Shown piece after piece: positions 47,109 through 56,620 of a stretch of DNA of 64,000 nt. Location: the NCBI GenBank assembly GCA_003164785.1, contig PLUE01000037.1, positions 124,001-188,000 on the forward strand. The letters run 5' to 3'. The notes below the pieces were generated by a model. That model worked only from the letters and a program-made list of their open reading frames with translations, did no database searches and was not told the origin of the DNA. The stretch comes from Gammaproteobacteria bacterium (GTDB lineage Bacteria; Pseudomonadota; Gammaproteobacteria; Steroidobacterales; Steroidobacteraceae). The first letter of the stretch is position 1; each line of letters begins with the position of its first letter. The translations under genes and the position numbers were made by a program.

Positions 47109-48809
47109 ATGCCGGTCAAGATCAGCCGTCAGGCCTATGCGGAGATGTTCGGCCCCACCGTCGGCGACCGGGTGCGGCTCGCCGACACCGCGTTGATCGT
47201 GAAGGTCGAGAAGGACTTCACGGTGTACGGTGAGGAAGTGAAGTTCGGCGGCGGCAAGGTCATCCGCGACGGCATGGGTCAGGGGCAGGGTACCAGCGCG
47301 ACGGTGGCCGACACCGTCATCACCAATGCCGTCATCATCGATCACTGGGGCATCGTCAAGGCCGACATCGGCCTGAAGGGCGGCCATATCTGGGGCATCG
47401 GCAAAGCCGGAAATCCGGACGTGCAGTCCGGCGTCACGATTCCGATCGGCGCGGCCACCGAGATCATCGCCGGCGAAGGCATGATCGTGACGGCGGGCGG
47501 CATCGACAGCCACATCCACTTCATCTGCCCACAGCAGATCGAGGAGGCGCTGACCTCCGGGATCACCACGATGATCGGCGGCGGCACCGGACCGGCGGCG
47601 GGCACCAGCGCCACCACCTGTACACCAGGGCCGTGGCACATTCACAGCATGTTGCTCGCCGCCGAGGGGTTCGCCATGAACCTGGGCTTTCTCGGCAAGG
47701 GCAACGTGAGCGTTCCCGAACCTGCGCGCGAGCAGATCCGCGCGGGTGCGATCGGTTTGAAGCTGCATGAGGATTGGGGCACGACGCCGGCCGCCATCGA
47801 CAACTGCCTGAGGGTCGCCGATGAATACGACGTACAAGTGGCGATTCATACCGACACCCTGAACGAGTCGGGTTTTTTGGAGGCGACCGTCGCGGCCATC
47901 GGCGGGCGGACCATTCACACCTTCCATACCGAAGGGGCGGGCGGCGGTCATGCCCCGGACATCATCAAGATTGCGTCGCACGCCAACGTGCTGCCGAGTT
48001 CGACCAACCCGACCCGGCCGTACACGATCAACACGGTCGATGAGCACCTCGACATGCTGATGGTGTGCCACCATTTGGATCCGAGCATCGCGGAGGACAT
48101 TGCCTTCGCGGAATCGCGGATTCGCCGCGAGACCATTGCCGCTGAGGATATCCTGCACGACATCGGGGCGTTTTCGATGATGTCCTCGGACTCCCAGGCC
48201 ATGGGACGCGTGGGCGAGGTCATCATTCGGACCTGGCAGACCGCGCACAAGATGCGCGAGATCCGCGGGGCGTTCGCCGAGGACGCCGATCACGACAACG
48301 CGCGGGTCAAGCGCTACGTGGCCAAGTACACCATCAATCCGGCGATCACCCACGGCGTGTCGCACCTCGTGGGGTCGGTGGAGGTGGGCAAGCTGGCCGA
48401 TCTGGTGCTGTGGAAGCCCGCGTTTTTCGGCGTCAAGCCCAGCCTCATCGTCAAGAGCGGCATGATCGCCGCGGCGCCGATGGGGGATCCGAACGCCTCG
48501 ATCCCGACGCCGCAGCCCTCGCATTATCGGCCCATGTTCGGCTCCTTCGGGCGGGCGCTGGAGAAGTCGGTGACCTTCGTTTCGCAGGCGGCGCTCGAGG
48601 ATCCCGGGTTCGCCGCGCTGCAACTGCGCCGGCGCATCGAGCCCATCAAGGACACGCGACACGTGCAGAAAAAAGACATGATCCACAACGACGCGCGGCC
48701 GCTGCTCGAGGTGGACCCGGAGACCTATGCGGTGCGCGCGGATGGCGAACTGCTGGTGTGCGAGCCGGCCGTCACGCTGCCGATGACGCAGCGGTACTTT
48801 TTGTTTTGA
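47109..48809 (+). CDS. ureC: Urease alpha (catalytic) subunit
   Basis: The 566-residue nickel-containing subunit. Active-site elements are complete: [14 protein letters not shown] (two Ni-ligating His), GLKLHEDWG (the lysine that is carbamylated), [44 protein letters not shown] (flap His) and [12 protein letters not shown] (Asp ligand). Full length with no frameshift, so an active enzyme is expected if nickel is supplied. The stop overlaps the ureE start by one base. Confidence 0.98.
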   Translation: MPVKISRQAYAEMFGPTVGDRVRLADTALIVKVEKDFTVYGEEVKFGGGKVIRDGMGQGQGTSATVADTVITNAVIIDHWGIVKADIGLKGGHIWGIGKAGNPDVQSGVTIPIGAATEIIAGEGMIVTAGGIDSHIHFICPQQIEEALTSGITTMIGGGTGPAAGTSATTCTPGPWHIHSMLLAAEGFAMNLGFLGKGNVSVPEPAREQIRAGAIGLKLHEDWGTTPAAIDNCLRVADEYDVQVAIHTDTLNESGFLEATVAAIGGRTIHTFHTEGAGGGHAPDIIKIASHANVLPSSTNPTRPYTINTVDEHLDMLMVCHHLDPSIAEDIAFAESRIRRETIAAEDILHDIGAFSMMSSDSQAMGRVGEVIIRTWQTAHKMREIRGAFAEDADHDNARVKRYVAKYTINPAITHGVSHLVGSVEVGKLADLVLWKPAFFGVKPSLIVKSGMIAAAPMGDPNASIPTPQPSHYRPMFGSFGRALEKSVTFVSQAALEDPGFAALQLRRRIEPIKDTRHVQKKDMIHNDARPLLEVDPETYAVRADGELLVCEPAVTLPMTQRYFLF

Positions 48810-49255
48810 TGCCGTTGCGCGCCGTTCTCGATTTCGAATTGCGCAGCAAGAGCCGGCTGCTCGTGCGCCTGGAGAACGGGGAGCAGGCCGCGCTCATCAT
48901 GGAGCGGGGACGGTTGTTGCGTGGCGGTGACACGGTGACGCTCGAGGACGGTCGGGCGGTCGAGATCGTTGCCGCCGCGGAGCGCCTGCTGCAGGCCTCG
49001 AGCACCGATCCGTTGTTGGTGACGAAGGCCGCGTACCACCTCGGCAACCGCCACGTTGCGGTCCAATTGATGGGCGATGGACTGCGCTTTCTCGCGGATC
49101 ACGTGCTCGGTGAGATGGTCGCCGGATTGGGGCTCGCGGTGACGCCCGTGGTCGCGCCGTTCGAACCCGAGGGCGGCGCCTACGGCCACAGCCATGCGCA
49201 TGCCAGCGAAGTGCCGTCGCTTCAACCGAAAATTCACACGTATTCCGCCTCGTGA
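48809..49255 (+). CDS. ureE: Urease accessory protein UreE (nickel metallochaperone)
   Basis: A 148-residue protein with the UreE N-terminal peptide-binding-like domain and the nickel-binding AYHLGNRHVAVQL core near residue 75. A short C-terminal tail GHSHAHA carries extra His, much shorter than the long poly-His tail of Klebsiella UreE. It delivers nickel to the UreDFG complex. It overlaps ureF (GTGA). Confidence 0.93.
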   Translation: MPLRAVLDFELRSKSRLLVRLENGEQAALIMERGRLLRGGDTVTLEDGRAVEIVAAAERLLQASSTDPLLVTKAAYHLGNRHVAVQLMGDGLRFLADHVLGEMVAGLGLAVTPVVAPFEPEGGAYGHSHAHASEVPSLQPKIHTYSAS

Positions 49256-49998
49256 CGGTGTTGGCGCAGACCCGGCTCCTGCAGATGGCCAGTCAGGCGT
49301 TTCCGATCGGCGGGTATAGCCACTCTCAAGGACTCGAATCGGCCATCGAGTCAGGTCTGGTGCGCAGCGAGGAGACGGTCCGGCAATGGATCGTCGATGT
49401 GCTGGAATTCTCGATCAACACCTATGAAATGCCGATGCTGCATGCCATGAGCGGGGCGTGGGAGGCGGCGGCTGCAGAGCCGCGGCCCTGCACCGCCGCG
49501 ATGGCCGAACTCAACGCGATGGCTGAGCTCAACCAGGAGTTTCTCGCCACGCGCGAGTCGGCGGAGCTACGTCGAGCGACGGTTCAGATGGGGTTCTCGA
49601 TGCGGGCGCTGCTCGAGGTGTTGCCGGATCTGCCCGCCGCGTTGGTCCGTACGTTGCACGAGATCGCCGAGCCCAGCCTGCCGCTGGTCTGGAGCGGCGC
49701 GGCGCACGCCTGGGGCATCGGGCGCCGCGAGTCGATGGTGGCCTACCTGTGGGTTTGGGCGGAGAACCAGGTGCTGGTGGCGATGAAGAGCGTGCCCATC
49801 GGGCAATCATCCGGTCAGCGGATCCTGCTCGGCGTCGGTACGCACATCGCGGAGGTCGCGCAACGCTGGGAGGCGGGCGGCGACGCGACCCTGGCTGGCG
49901 CGAGCCGGCCTCAAGTGGCCCTGTCTAACTTCGCGCCCGGCCTTGCCATACTGTCGTCCCAACACGAAACTCAATATTCGAGATTATTCAGGTCATAA
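49252..49998 (+). CDS. ureF: Urease accessory protein UreF
   Basis: A 248-residue all-helical protein opening [22 protein letters not shown], the characteristic UreF start, followed by [19 protein letters not shown] and [14 protein letters not shown]. It links UreD and UreG in the activation complex. GTG start overlapping the ureE stop; ureG begins one base after its stop. Confidence 0.93.
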   Translation: MTVLAQTRLLQMASQAFPIGGYSHSQGLESAIESGLVRSEETVRQWIVDVLEFSINTYEMPMLHAMSGAWEAAAAEPRPCTAAMAELNAMAELNQEFLATRESAELRRATVQMGFSMRALLEVLPDLPAALVRTLHEIAEPSLPLVWSGAAHAWGIGRRESMVAYLWVWAENQVLVAMKSVPIGQSSGQRILLGVGTHIAEVAQRWEAGGDATLAGASRPQVALSNFAPGLAILSSQHETQYSRLFRS

Positions 49999-49999
49999 C

Positions 50000-50617
50000 A
50001 TGTCCCAAGAGAACTCCCCTCTGCGCGTCGGCATCGGTGGTCCCGTCGGGTCGGGCAAGACGGCGTTGACGCTGTCCCTGTGCCGTGCGCTGCGCGACCG
50101 CTACGAAGTGGCGGTGGTCACCAACGATATCTACACCGAAGAAGATGCTCAGTTCCTGGTGCGCAACCAGGCGTTGGCGGCGGATCGGATCCTGGGTGTG
50201 GAGACGGGCGGATGCCCGCACACGGCCATTCGCGAGGATGCGTCCATCAACTTGGAGGCGGTCGCCCGCTTGTCGCTGAAATTTCCGCTGCTGGATCTCG
50301 TTTTCGTGGAAAGCGGGGGCGACAACCTGGCGGCGACGTTCAGTCCGGAGTTGTCCGACCTGACGCTGTACGTGATCGATGTGGCGGCCGGCGACAAGAT
50401 CCCGCGCAAGGGCGGCCCCGGTATTACCAAGTCCGACCTGCTGATCATCAACAAGATCGATCTGGCCCCGTACGTGGGCGCGTCGCTCGAAGTGATGGAT
50501 ACCGATGCGAAGCGCATGCGCGGCGATCGACCGTTCGTCTTCACCAATCTGAAGGATGGCCAGGGTCTGCAGGTGGTCGTCGACTTCATCGAGAAGCATG
50601 GGTTGCTGAAGCACTAG
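50000..50617 (+). CDS. ureG: Urease accessory GTPase UreG
   Basis: A 205-residue SIMIBI GTPase. The P-loop is [13 protein letters not shown], the nickel-binding region [18 protein letters not shown] holds the Cys-Pro-His motif, [17 protein letters not shown] and the base-recognition [11 protein letters not shown] are present. GTP hydrolysis drives nickel insertion. Last gene of the urease operon; no nickel permease gene follows. Confidence 0.96.
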   Translation: MSQENSPLRVGIGGPVGSGKTALTLSLCRALRDRYEVAVVTNDIYTEEDAQFLVRNQALAADRILGVETGGCPHTAIREDASINLEAVARLSLKFPLLDLVFVESGGDNLAATFSPELSDLTLYVIDVAAGDKIPRKGGPGITKSDLLIINKIDLAPYVGASLEVMDTDAKRMRGDRPFVFTNLKDGQGLQVVVDFIEKHGLLKH

Positions 50618-50891
50618 CCTGGGCGTGGGCGCCCGCTCTTTCTGGGCGATTGCGCGCCTTTGTTCGCTTGACGCCCGGGGCCGAGGGATGGGATATAGAA
50701 ATTGTTTTTCGGGCCTGCTCCGATGGGAAATTGCCTGACGGGGAATTCAGCGGACCTTGATCGTGTACTCGTGATAACCGTACGCGCCGGCAACGCCGAT
50801 TCGATCGAACGCCACGGAGTCGTCGCCGACGAAGCCGGCTCTTTACTGCAATGGTGTTCCCCATGTGCGCATGGGTTGGCGGCGTCTCCCG

Positions 50892-51446
50892 CTAAATCGG
50901 ATCGAAGAAGTTCTCCGTCACGGGTTTGGTCGCCAGGATCTCTTCCCGCGTGAGGCCCTGGATTTCGTGCGGGAACACCAGCCAGGCGTCGGTATCGCGC
51001 ACGTAGTAGTCGGGGACGAGGCTGCTGCGATTGCGTGCCGGCTTGTAATACACCGTGGCGATGCGGATCTTCTCCGGCAGGTTGCGCCGGCAGCGGCGCT
51101 TCAGTTCGCTCATCACCGCATCGAGGCTGCGTCCGGAGTCGAAGACGTCGTCGACCAGCAGCAACTCGTCCTCGGCCGACAGCCGGGACACGAGATAATC
51201 GAGGGCGTGGACGCGCACCGTCTTGCTCTGATCGTTGATGCCGGTGTATGACGAGGTGCGAATGGCAATGTGATCACAGTGGATGTGGTGATACTCCAGC
51301 ACCTCTTGGACCGCGATCCCGATGGGCGCTCCGCCCCGCCACATGGCGACGAGATAGGTGGGTCGAAAGCCGCTTCGTACGATGAGCCGGGCCAGTTCCA
51401 TGGAGTCCGCCAGCAGCGAGTTGGCGGAGATAAAGACCTTATCCAT
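50892..51446 (-). CDS. Purine-type phosphoribosyltransferase
   Basis: A 184-residue type I PRTase. An N-terminal LVAMWRGGAPIGIAVQEVL strand-loop binds pyrophosphate and LLLVDDVFDSGRSLDAVM is the PRPP motif. A hood with DYYVRDTDAWLVFPHEIQG is characteristic of hypoxanthine/xanthine PRTases. It would convert a free purine base plus PRPP to the nucleotide. Convergent with ureG. An AT-rich leader with TATGAT (51481-51476 on the minus strand) lies upstream. The 274 bp to ureG hold only a short unassigned open segment (50747-50842). Confidence 0.83.
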   Translation of the reverse strand: MDKVFISANSLLADSMELARLIVRSGFRPTYLVAMWRGGAPIGIAVQEVLEYHHIHCDHIAIRTSSYTGINDQSKTVRVHALDYLVSRLSAEDELLLVDDVFDSGRSLDAVMSELKRRCRRNLPEKIRIATVYYKPARNRSSLVPDYYVRDTDAWLVFPHEIQGLTREEILATKPVTENFFDPI

Positions 51447-51819
51447 TTATAATATTTTCATTGAGTTAAAGACATATCATAGACCATGTCGAGAAACTCG
51501 GCGACACTCGCTATACGTCGTGCCTGTCCGGACGGGCGGGGAGTCTACCATGCGAATTACCAACCGCTGGCCGCGACAAGCTCCTGTCATTTCGCTGTGC
51601 CGCGAGCGACGGGGTCAACGAGCCGGTGGCGTGGTGACGGTTGCCGTGGGGAGCACGACGCCGCTGTCACAGCTCATGGACTGGAAGTATCCGGAGCATC
51701 GTAGCGATTCGCCGGCAGGTAGGATCGACGACGTCCGCTATTCACCGAGTGGTTGCGGCGCGTCTTTCTTTGTTGGATGTCGGGTGCTATTGATGAAGCC
51801 CAACCACCGTGGTGACCCC

Positions 51820-51981
51820 ATGAAACTCGTGACAAGACTGTGTGTATTGATGTTGCTCCTGGCCGGCTGCGTTGCCGGCGATCCGGTCTCGCATGCCGAT
51901 GATCCGGCTGCGAACAAGCGGGACCAGGGACCCGCCCTGTGCCGGGATGGCACTGCGCCGCCTTGCACGCCCCGCAGTTAG
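51820..51981 (+). CDS. Small putative lipoprotein
   Basis: A 53-residue protein from the ATG at 51820: a short lipoprotein signal KLVTRLCVLMLLLAGC with a lipobox, then a polar tail with two cysteines (ALCRDG and PPCTPR). The frame is open back to an ATG at 51550, but that extension would bury the signal. The 373 bp before it (51447-51819) contain this low-quality extension and the AT-rich leader of the divergent PRTase, nothing else recognised. Confidence 0.45.
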   Translation: MKLVTRLCVLMLLLAGCVAGDPVSHADDPAANKRDQGPALCRDGTAPPCTPRS

Positions 51982-52007
51982 ACCACGGCGGGCGCGACGC
52001 GCGGCGG

Positions 52008-53174
52008 TCAGGAACCGCGTGAGCGCTGTTCGATGCGCTTCGCCAGCTCATCGAGATCGACGTCTTCTTCGATGGATATCTCCAGCGCGTCGTCCTTCTG
52101 GGCCGTCGGCGGAGCCTCGCGCCGCACGAGCGGCGGCTTGGATGGCGTCCCGCGATCGTCGGTCAGCGGCGTCGCCAGGGCGGGCGGCACCCAATCCCGC
52201 TTCTGGGCCACCCAGCGTTGATAGCGATCGAAATTCCACATGCCGTTCTCGCCCCCGGTTTGCAGGACATTGGCGATCTGGCTGAACTGGCCGCCGCGAA
52301 TCGTTCCCTTGGCCGCGGCGCTCGGCAGAAGGATCTCGCATACCGGAACACGCAATTGATGCTCGGGCAGAAAATCCAGTCGCTGACAGACGACGCCCAC
52401 GAAACAGTCGGCGAGTTGCGCGCGGATGCTGCCCTGAAGGTCCGCCGGGAACGACATGCACAGGCGGGTCAGCGCTTCGGCGGCGGTCGAAGAATGCATG
52501 GTGGCGATCACCAGGTGTCCGGTTTCGGCGGCATTCAAGGTGAGGCGCATCACCTCGGGCGTGCGCATCTCGCCGACCACGAGCACATCGGGGTTCTCGC
52601 GCAGCGCGTCCACGAGCGCCTGCTCGTAGCTCGGCGAATGAGTGGGTATTTCGCGCTGGCGGATGAACGAGCGGCGATTGGTGAAAATGAATTCGATCGG
52701 GCTTTCGATCGCAATGATGTTGCGCGCGCTCGAGGTGTTGATCTCCTCGATCAATGCAGCGAGGGTCGTCGACTTGCCGCTGCCCGTGGGTCCCGATAGA
52801 ACGATCAGTCCGGTCGTCGGCTCGGTCAATCGCTTCAGTTCGGGGTGCAGATTGCAGGCCCGTAAATTATTCTGAAACGAGCTGAGGAGGCGCACGGCGA
52901 ATGCGATGCCGCGCACCGTCTGGAACAAGTTGATCCGGCAGCGCACGCCGGAGATCGTGCGCGACAGGTCGGCCGAGCCGCGGCCCATGAACTGCGTCCA
53001 TCCGTCCACCCCGAGCAGGTCGCGGCCGGTCTGCGTCAGTATGGCTCCGCCGACGACGGGGCCTACGGCCACCAAGTCGCCGCGGACTCGTGCCACCAGC
53101 GATGTGTCTGCTTCGATATGCAGATCGCTGGCCCCGAGCTCGCGACCCTTCCGCACCCAGTCATGGATCGACAT
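52008..53174 (-). CDS. PilT/PilU-like type II/IV secretion ATPase, orphan
   Basis: A 388-residue ATPase. The N-terminal PAS-like part has ASDLHIEADT and GVRCRINLFQ. The RecA-like core has Walker A LSGPTGSGKSTTLAAL, Asp box AIESPIEFIF, Walker B ENPDVLVVGEMRTPEVM and His box ETGHLVIATMHS. PilT and PilU retract type IV pili; PilU is favoured by the acidic C-terminal extension (EISIEEDVDLDELAKRIEQR). No other pilus genes are in the window. The start at 53174 is preferred over 53240, whose leader is Ala/Arg-rich and overlaps the next gene. Confidence 0.82.
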   Translation of the reverse strand: MSIHDWVRKGRELGASDLHIEADTSLVARVRGDLVAVGPVVGGAILTQTGRDLLGVDGWTQFMGRGSADLSRTISGVRCRINLFQTVRGIAFAVRLLSSFQNNLRACNLHPELKRLTEPTTGLIVLSGPTGSGKSTTLAALIEEINTSSARNIIAIESPIEFIFTNRRSFIRQREIPTHSPSYEQALVDALRENPDVLVVGEMRTPEVMRLTLNAAETGHLVIATMHSSTAAEALTRLCMSFPADLQGSIRAQLADCFVGVVCQRLDFLPEHQLRVPVCEILLPSAAAKGTIRGGQFSQIANVLQTGGENGMWNFDRYQRWVAQKRDWVPPALATPLTDDRGTPSKPPLVRREAPPTAQKDDALEISIEEDVDLDELAKRIEQRSRGS

Positions 53175-53188
53175 GGACGCCGGCGCCG

Positions 53189-53434
53189 CTAGTGCGCGGG
53201 AGGCGGGCCCATGTGGCCGCCGGGATGCTGCGGCATGCACGCATGCATCGCTTCCGGCGTCGCGGCGGCCTGGATGCAGGCGAGTTCCTTTTCGAGTCGG
53301 GCGATGTGCTGGGCTTTGGCAGTGGCGAAGTCCTGCGGTGGCTGGTCGCTCGGATTACCGGACGTCGATTGAGCGGAGGCGACGGCCACGATGGCGGAGC
53401 TCAGCAGGGACAAGGCAAGCAGGTGATGGCGCAT
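53189..53434 (-). CDS. Small secreted protein of unknown function
   Basis: An 81-residue protein with a clean signal peptide (HHLLALSLLSSAIVAVASA), an amphipathic helix (FATAKAQHIARLEKELACIQ), two cysteines and a His/Pro/Met-rich tail (CMPQHPGGHMGPPPAH) that could bind metal. It lies 14 nt upstream of the PilT-like gene on the same strand. Confidence 0.55.
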   Translation of the reverse strand: MRHHLLALSLLSSAIVAVASAQSTSGNPSDQPPQDFATAKAQHIARLEKELACIQAAATPEAMHACMPQHPGGHMGPPPAH

Positions 53435-53535
53435 GGAGAACCCTCGCAGGTGGATTTTGACGAATCAACGTGCCGCGCAATGCCGGCACCCTTGATCCGA
53501 CACTGACCATCGGGATCGGTTCGGTTTTCGTGGGG

Positions 53536-54774
53536 CTACAGCCGGCGAAATGCGACGCTGGCGTTGACGCCGCCGAAGCCGAAGCCGTTGGACACGGCGT
53601 GTTCCATCGCCAGCGGTTGTGGGGCCCCCCGGATGAGACGCACGCCGACGGCAGCCGGATCCGGGTCGGCGAGGTTCAGTGTGGCCGGAACGATCTGATC
53701 GCGCAGGGCGAGGATCGTGAAGATGGCCTCCAGGCCGCCTGCAGCGCCGAGCAGATGCCCGGTCGCGGACTTGGTGGAACTGACCGCGAGTTTCTCGTCG
53801 CGGCCGAATACCGCCTTGATCGCTTCGAGCTCGCCCTGGTCGCCCACCAGCGTGGAGGTGCCGTGAGCATTCATATGCTGAATGTCACCGGGCTTAAGTC
53901 CGGCCTGGGCGAGCGCGATCTGCATGGCGCGGCGGGCGCCTTCACCGTCCTTGGGTCCGGAGGTGATGTGATGGGCATCCGTCGTGGTGCCGTAGCCGAC
54001 CAGTTCCGCCAGGGGGGTCGCGCCGCGCGCGAGGGCGTGCTCGAGCGCTTCGATCACCAGGATGCCCGCGCCTTCGCCCATCACGAAACCGTCGCGATGC
54101 CTGTCGAACGGCCGTGACGCCAGCGTCGGCGTGTCGTTGAACTGGGTTGCCAGCGCGCGTGCGGCCGCGAACGATGCCATGGTGACGATTTCAACGCAGG
54201 CCTCCGCGCCTCCGCAAACGGCGACGTCCGCCTCGCCGCAACGGATCAGGCGCGCGGCGTCGCCGATGGCTTGCACGCTGGCGGCGCACGCCGTGACGGG
54301 TGTGCCCATGGGACCTTTGTATCCATGGCGGATGCTGATGTGTCCCGCGGCCAGATTGGCGAGGAAGGACGGTACGGTGAACGGCGACAGGCGTCGGGCG
54401 CGGCCCTGTCCGACGGCGCGAACCGCATTGGCGATGGCCGGCATGCCGCCGACGCAGGAGGCGATCACGGTGGCCGTGCGGGCGCGACTGATCCCGTCGG
54501 TGGGCGCCCAGCCCGACTGTCGGATCGCCTTCTCCGCGGCGGCCAACGCGAACAAAATGAACCGGTCCATCTTGCGCTGCTCCTTGGAGTCGGCCACTGC
54601 GTCCGCGTCGAAATCGGGCACGACACCGGCGATCTTCGACGGCAATTCGCCGAAGATGTCCTCGGGAAGCCTGACGATCCCCGATTCGCCCGCGAGCAGC
54701 CGGCGCCACGCGGTCTCGACATCCGAGCCCAGCGGCGACACGAGACCCATTCCGGTAATTACAACTCGCTTCAT
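53536..54774 (-). CDS. fabF: Beta-ketoacyl-ACP synthase II
   Basis: A 412-residue condensing enzyme opening KRVVITGMGLVSPLG. The catalytic Cys lies in VTACAASVQAIGDA, the two His in MNAHGTSTLVGD and KSATGHLLGAAGG, and GFGFGGVNASV closes the active site. It elongates acyl-ACP with malonyl-ACP. It sits 24 nt downstream of bioA, not in a fab cluster with acpP, so a specialised role (for example a biotin or lipid side path) is possible, or it is a second FabF copy. Confidence 0.9.
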   Translation of the reverse strand: MKRVVITGMGLVSPLGSDVETAWRRLLAGESGIVRLPEDIFGELPSKIAGVVPDFDADAVADSKEQRKMDRFILFALAAAEKAIRQSGWAPTDGISRARTATVIASCVGGMPAIANAVRAVGQGRARRLSPFTVPSFLANLAAGHISIRHGYKGPMGTPVTACAASVQAIGDAARLIRCGEADVAVCGGAEACVEIVTMASFAAARALATQFNDTPTLASRPFDRHRDGFVMGEGAGILVIEALEHALARGATPLAELVGYGTTTDAHHITSGPKDGEGARRAMQIALAQAGLKPGDIQHMNAHGTSTLVGDQGELEAIKAVFGRDEKLAVSSTKSATGHLLGAAGGLEAIFTILALRDQIVPATLNLADPDPAAVGVRLIRGAPQPLAMEHAVSNGFGFGGVNASVAFRRL

Positions 54775-54798
54775 CGGTTCTCCATGGTCAAGGGCGCT

Positions 54799-56061
54799 TC
54801 AGCTCAGCGCCTGTTCAGCCGCGCGCTCGATTGCGCGGTAGATGAGATCTAGATCCTGAATCGTCACGCAGTAGGGTGGCATGACGTAAATGGTGTTGCC
54901 GAGCGGCCGCAGCAATACGTCGGCATCCTGAAAGGCCCGCCGCAGTCGCGGACCGACCTCGGAAAGATATCCCGCGGTCTCGGCATTGAGGTCCAGCGCG
55001 GTGATGGTTCCCAGCTGCCGCACACTGCTGAACCGGGCATCATCCCGGAACCGGTCCAGCTGTCCGGCCTGCGCGGCCGCCAGCGCCGTGATCCGTTCGC
55101 GGACCGGTTCGTCCTCCCAGACGTCCAGGTTGGCCACGGCGGCCGCACAGGCGATCGGATTCGCTGTATAGGAACTCGAATGAAAGAAGGTGCGGCGCGG
55201 GTCGCTCGACAGATGGGCGTCGAAAATGGTGGCACTGCAGAGCGTGACCGCGAGCGGCATGCTGCCGCCGGTCAGGCCCTTGGAGTAGCACGCGATATCG
55301 GGGGCGATGCCCGCCTGCTCGCAGGCGAACAGGCTGCCGGTGCGGCCCCAGCCCGTCATCACCTCATCGGCGATGAACAGCACCTCGTGTGCGGAGCAGA
55401 TCTGCCGCAGACGCGCGAGCACTGTCGGCGGGTAGATCAACATGCCGCCCGCGCCGAGGATCAAGGGTTCGACGATGAACGCCGCCGCATCGCCGCGACG
55501 GCAGTGTACCTCGAGTGCCTCGAACGTCGCCTCTTCTCCTCCCGCTGCCGGAAAGGGGATGCGCGCGACCTCGAACAACAGCGGATCGTAGGCAGCGGTG
55601 AACGGGCCGCGCTCACCGACGGACATCGTTCCCACCGTATCGCCATGATAACTATGCTCCATCACGATGATGCGATGCCGGGGGCGGCCCGTGTGGCGCC
55701 AGAAACCGAGCGCCATCTTCAGGGCCACCTCGACGCTCGTGGAGCCGGAGTCGGAAAAGAACACGTGGTCGAGACCCGGCGGCGCGAGCCGCACGAGCCG
55801 GCGCGCGAGCGTCTCCGCCGGTTCGTGCGTGAACTCGGCGAAGATCACCTGGTCCATGATCCGCGCCTGGGCCTCGATGGCGGCCACGATGCGGGGGTGC
55901 CGGTGGCCGTGCGTGATCACCCACCACGACGAAATGGCGTCCACGATGCGACGGCCATCGGACGTCGCTATATAGGCGCCCTCGGCCTGCACGGCGACCG
56001 GCAAAGTCGGACGCAAGCCGTGCTGCGTGAAGGGATGCCAGATCGGCGACCTTGTGCTCAC
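54799..56061 (-). CDS. bioA: Adenosylmethionine-8-amino-7-oxononanoate aminotransferase
   Basis: A 420-residue class III PLP aminotransferase opening RSPIWHPFTQHGLRP, the BioA signature. GRRIVDAISSWWVITHGHRHP, FADSGST-like FFSDSGSTSVEVALKMALGF, HSYHGDTVGTMS, IADEVMTGWGRTGS and the PLP lysine in CYSKGLTGGSMPLA all match. It converts KAPA to DAPA in biotin synthesis with SAM as amino donor. No other bio genes are adjacent. Confidence 0.93.
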   Translation of the reverse strand: MSTRSPIWHPFTQHGLRPTLPVAVQAEGAYIATSDGRRIVDAISSWWVITHGHRHPRIVAAIEAQARIMDQVIFAEFTHEPAETLARRLVRLAPPGLDHVFFSDSGSTSVEVALKMALGFWRHTGRPRHRIIVMEHSYHGDTVGTMSVGERGPFTAAYDPLLFEVARIPFPAAGGEEATFEALEVHCRRGDAAAFIVEPLILGAGGMLIYPPTVLARLRQICSAHEVLFIADEVMTGWGRTGSLFACEQAGIAPDIACYSKGLTGGSMPLAVTLCSATIFDAHLSSDPRRTFFHSSSYTANPIACAAAVANLDVWEDEPVRERITALAAAQAGQLDRFRDDARFSSVRQLGTITALDLNAETAGYLSEVGPRLRRAFQDADVLLRPLGNTIYVMPPYCVTIQDLDLIYRAIERAAEQALS

Positions 56062-56077
56062 CGGTATGTGCCGGGGC

Positions 56078-56434
56078 TCAACGCTGTGCTGCGATCACCG
56101 AGATCTCGATTTTATACTCGGATCCCGCCAACTCGGTGCTGACGACCGTCGCCCGGGCCGGCGTCGCCTTGGGGTCGACCCACGCGTCCCAAGCACTGTT
56201 CATCGCGCCGAAATCGGCCATGTTGGTCAGATACACGGTGGCCGAGAGCAGATGTGACTTGTCGCTCAAGGCTAGGGCCAACAGGGTGTCGATTGCCTTA
56301 AGCACGCTGGCGGCTTGCAGCGCAACATCCGGGCCGGTGCCGTCGTCGGCGACCTGGCCGGCGAGATAGACAATTCTGTTGTGAATGACGGCCTGGGACA
56401 TGCGGGGGCCGCTCTCGATGCGTTGGATCGACAT
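56078..56434 (-). CDS. RidA/YjgF-family protein
   Basis: A 118-residue protein with the RidA pattern: SQAVIHNRIVYLAGQVADD, VLKAIDTLLALALSDKSHLL, VYLTNMADFGAMNSAWDAWVDP and the C-terminal TPARATVVSTELAGSEYKIEI. The Arg in PARATV is the imine/enamine-deaminase residue. It likely clears reactive enamines from PLP enzymes, which fits its position 16 nt upstream of bioA. Confidence 0.9.
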   Translation of the reverse strand: MSIQRIESGPRMSQAVIHNRIVYLAGQVADDGTGPDVALQAASVLKAIDTLLALALSDKSHLLSATVYLTNMADFGAMNSAWDAWVDPKATPARATVVSTELAGSEYKIEISVIAAQR

Positions 56435-56620
56435 ACTCGCTCCTAAGGGACTGGGTCGGAAAAGGTCGGCTATTCTAAGGGACGCAGCGGGTTTTGGCGC
56501 GCCGCATCCGTATGCCGGATGCGATCGCCGACTGCCGGGTCGGATTTCCGAGCGGTACGCATAAATTCATGCAATTGTCACGAGTCGAGACCTAAATTGC
56601 CGACATTTGCGAGGTATTCC

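Noticed and set aside
46491..48686. Long minus-strand open frame across the urease genes
   Set aside because: Mirrors ureABC codon structure and has no domain; shadow.
50747..50842. 31-codon open segment on the minus strand (ends YGYHEYTIKVR)
   Set aside because: It looks coding-like and may be the end of a lost gene, but it lacks a start, has a stop just upstream and matches no family I can name.
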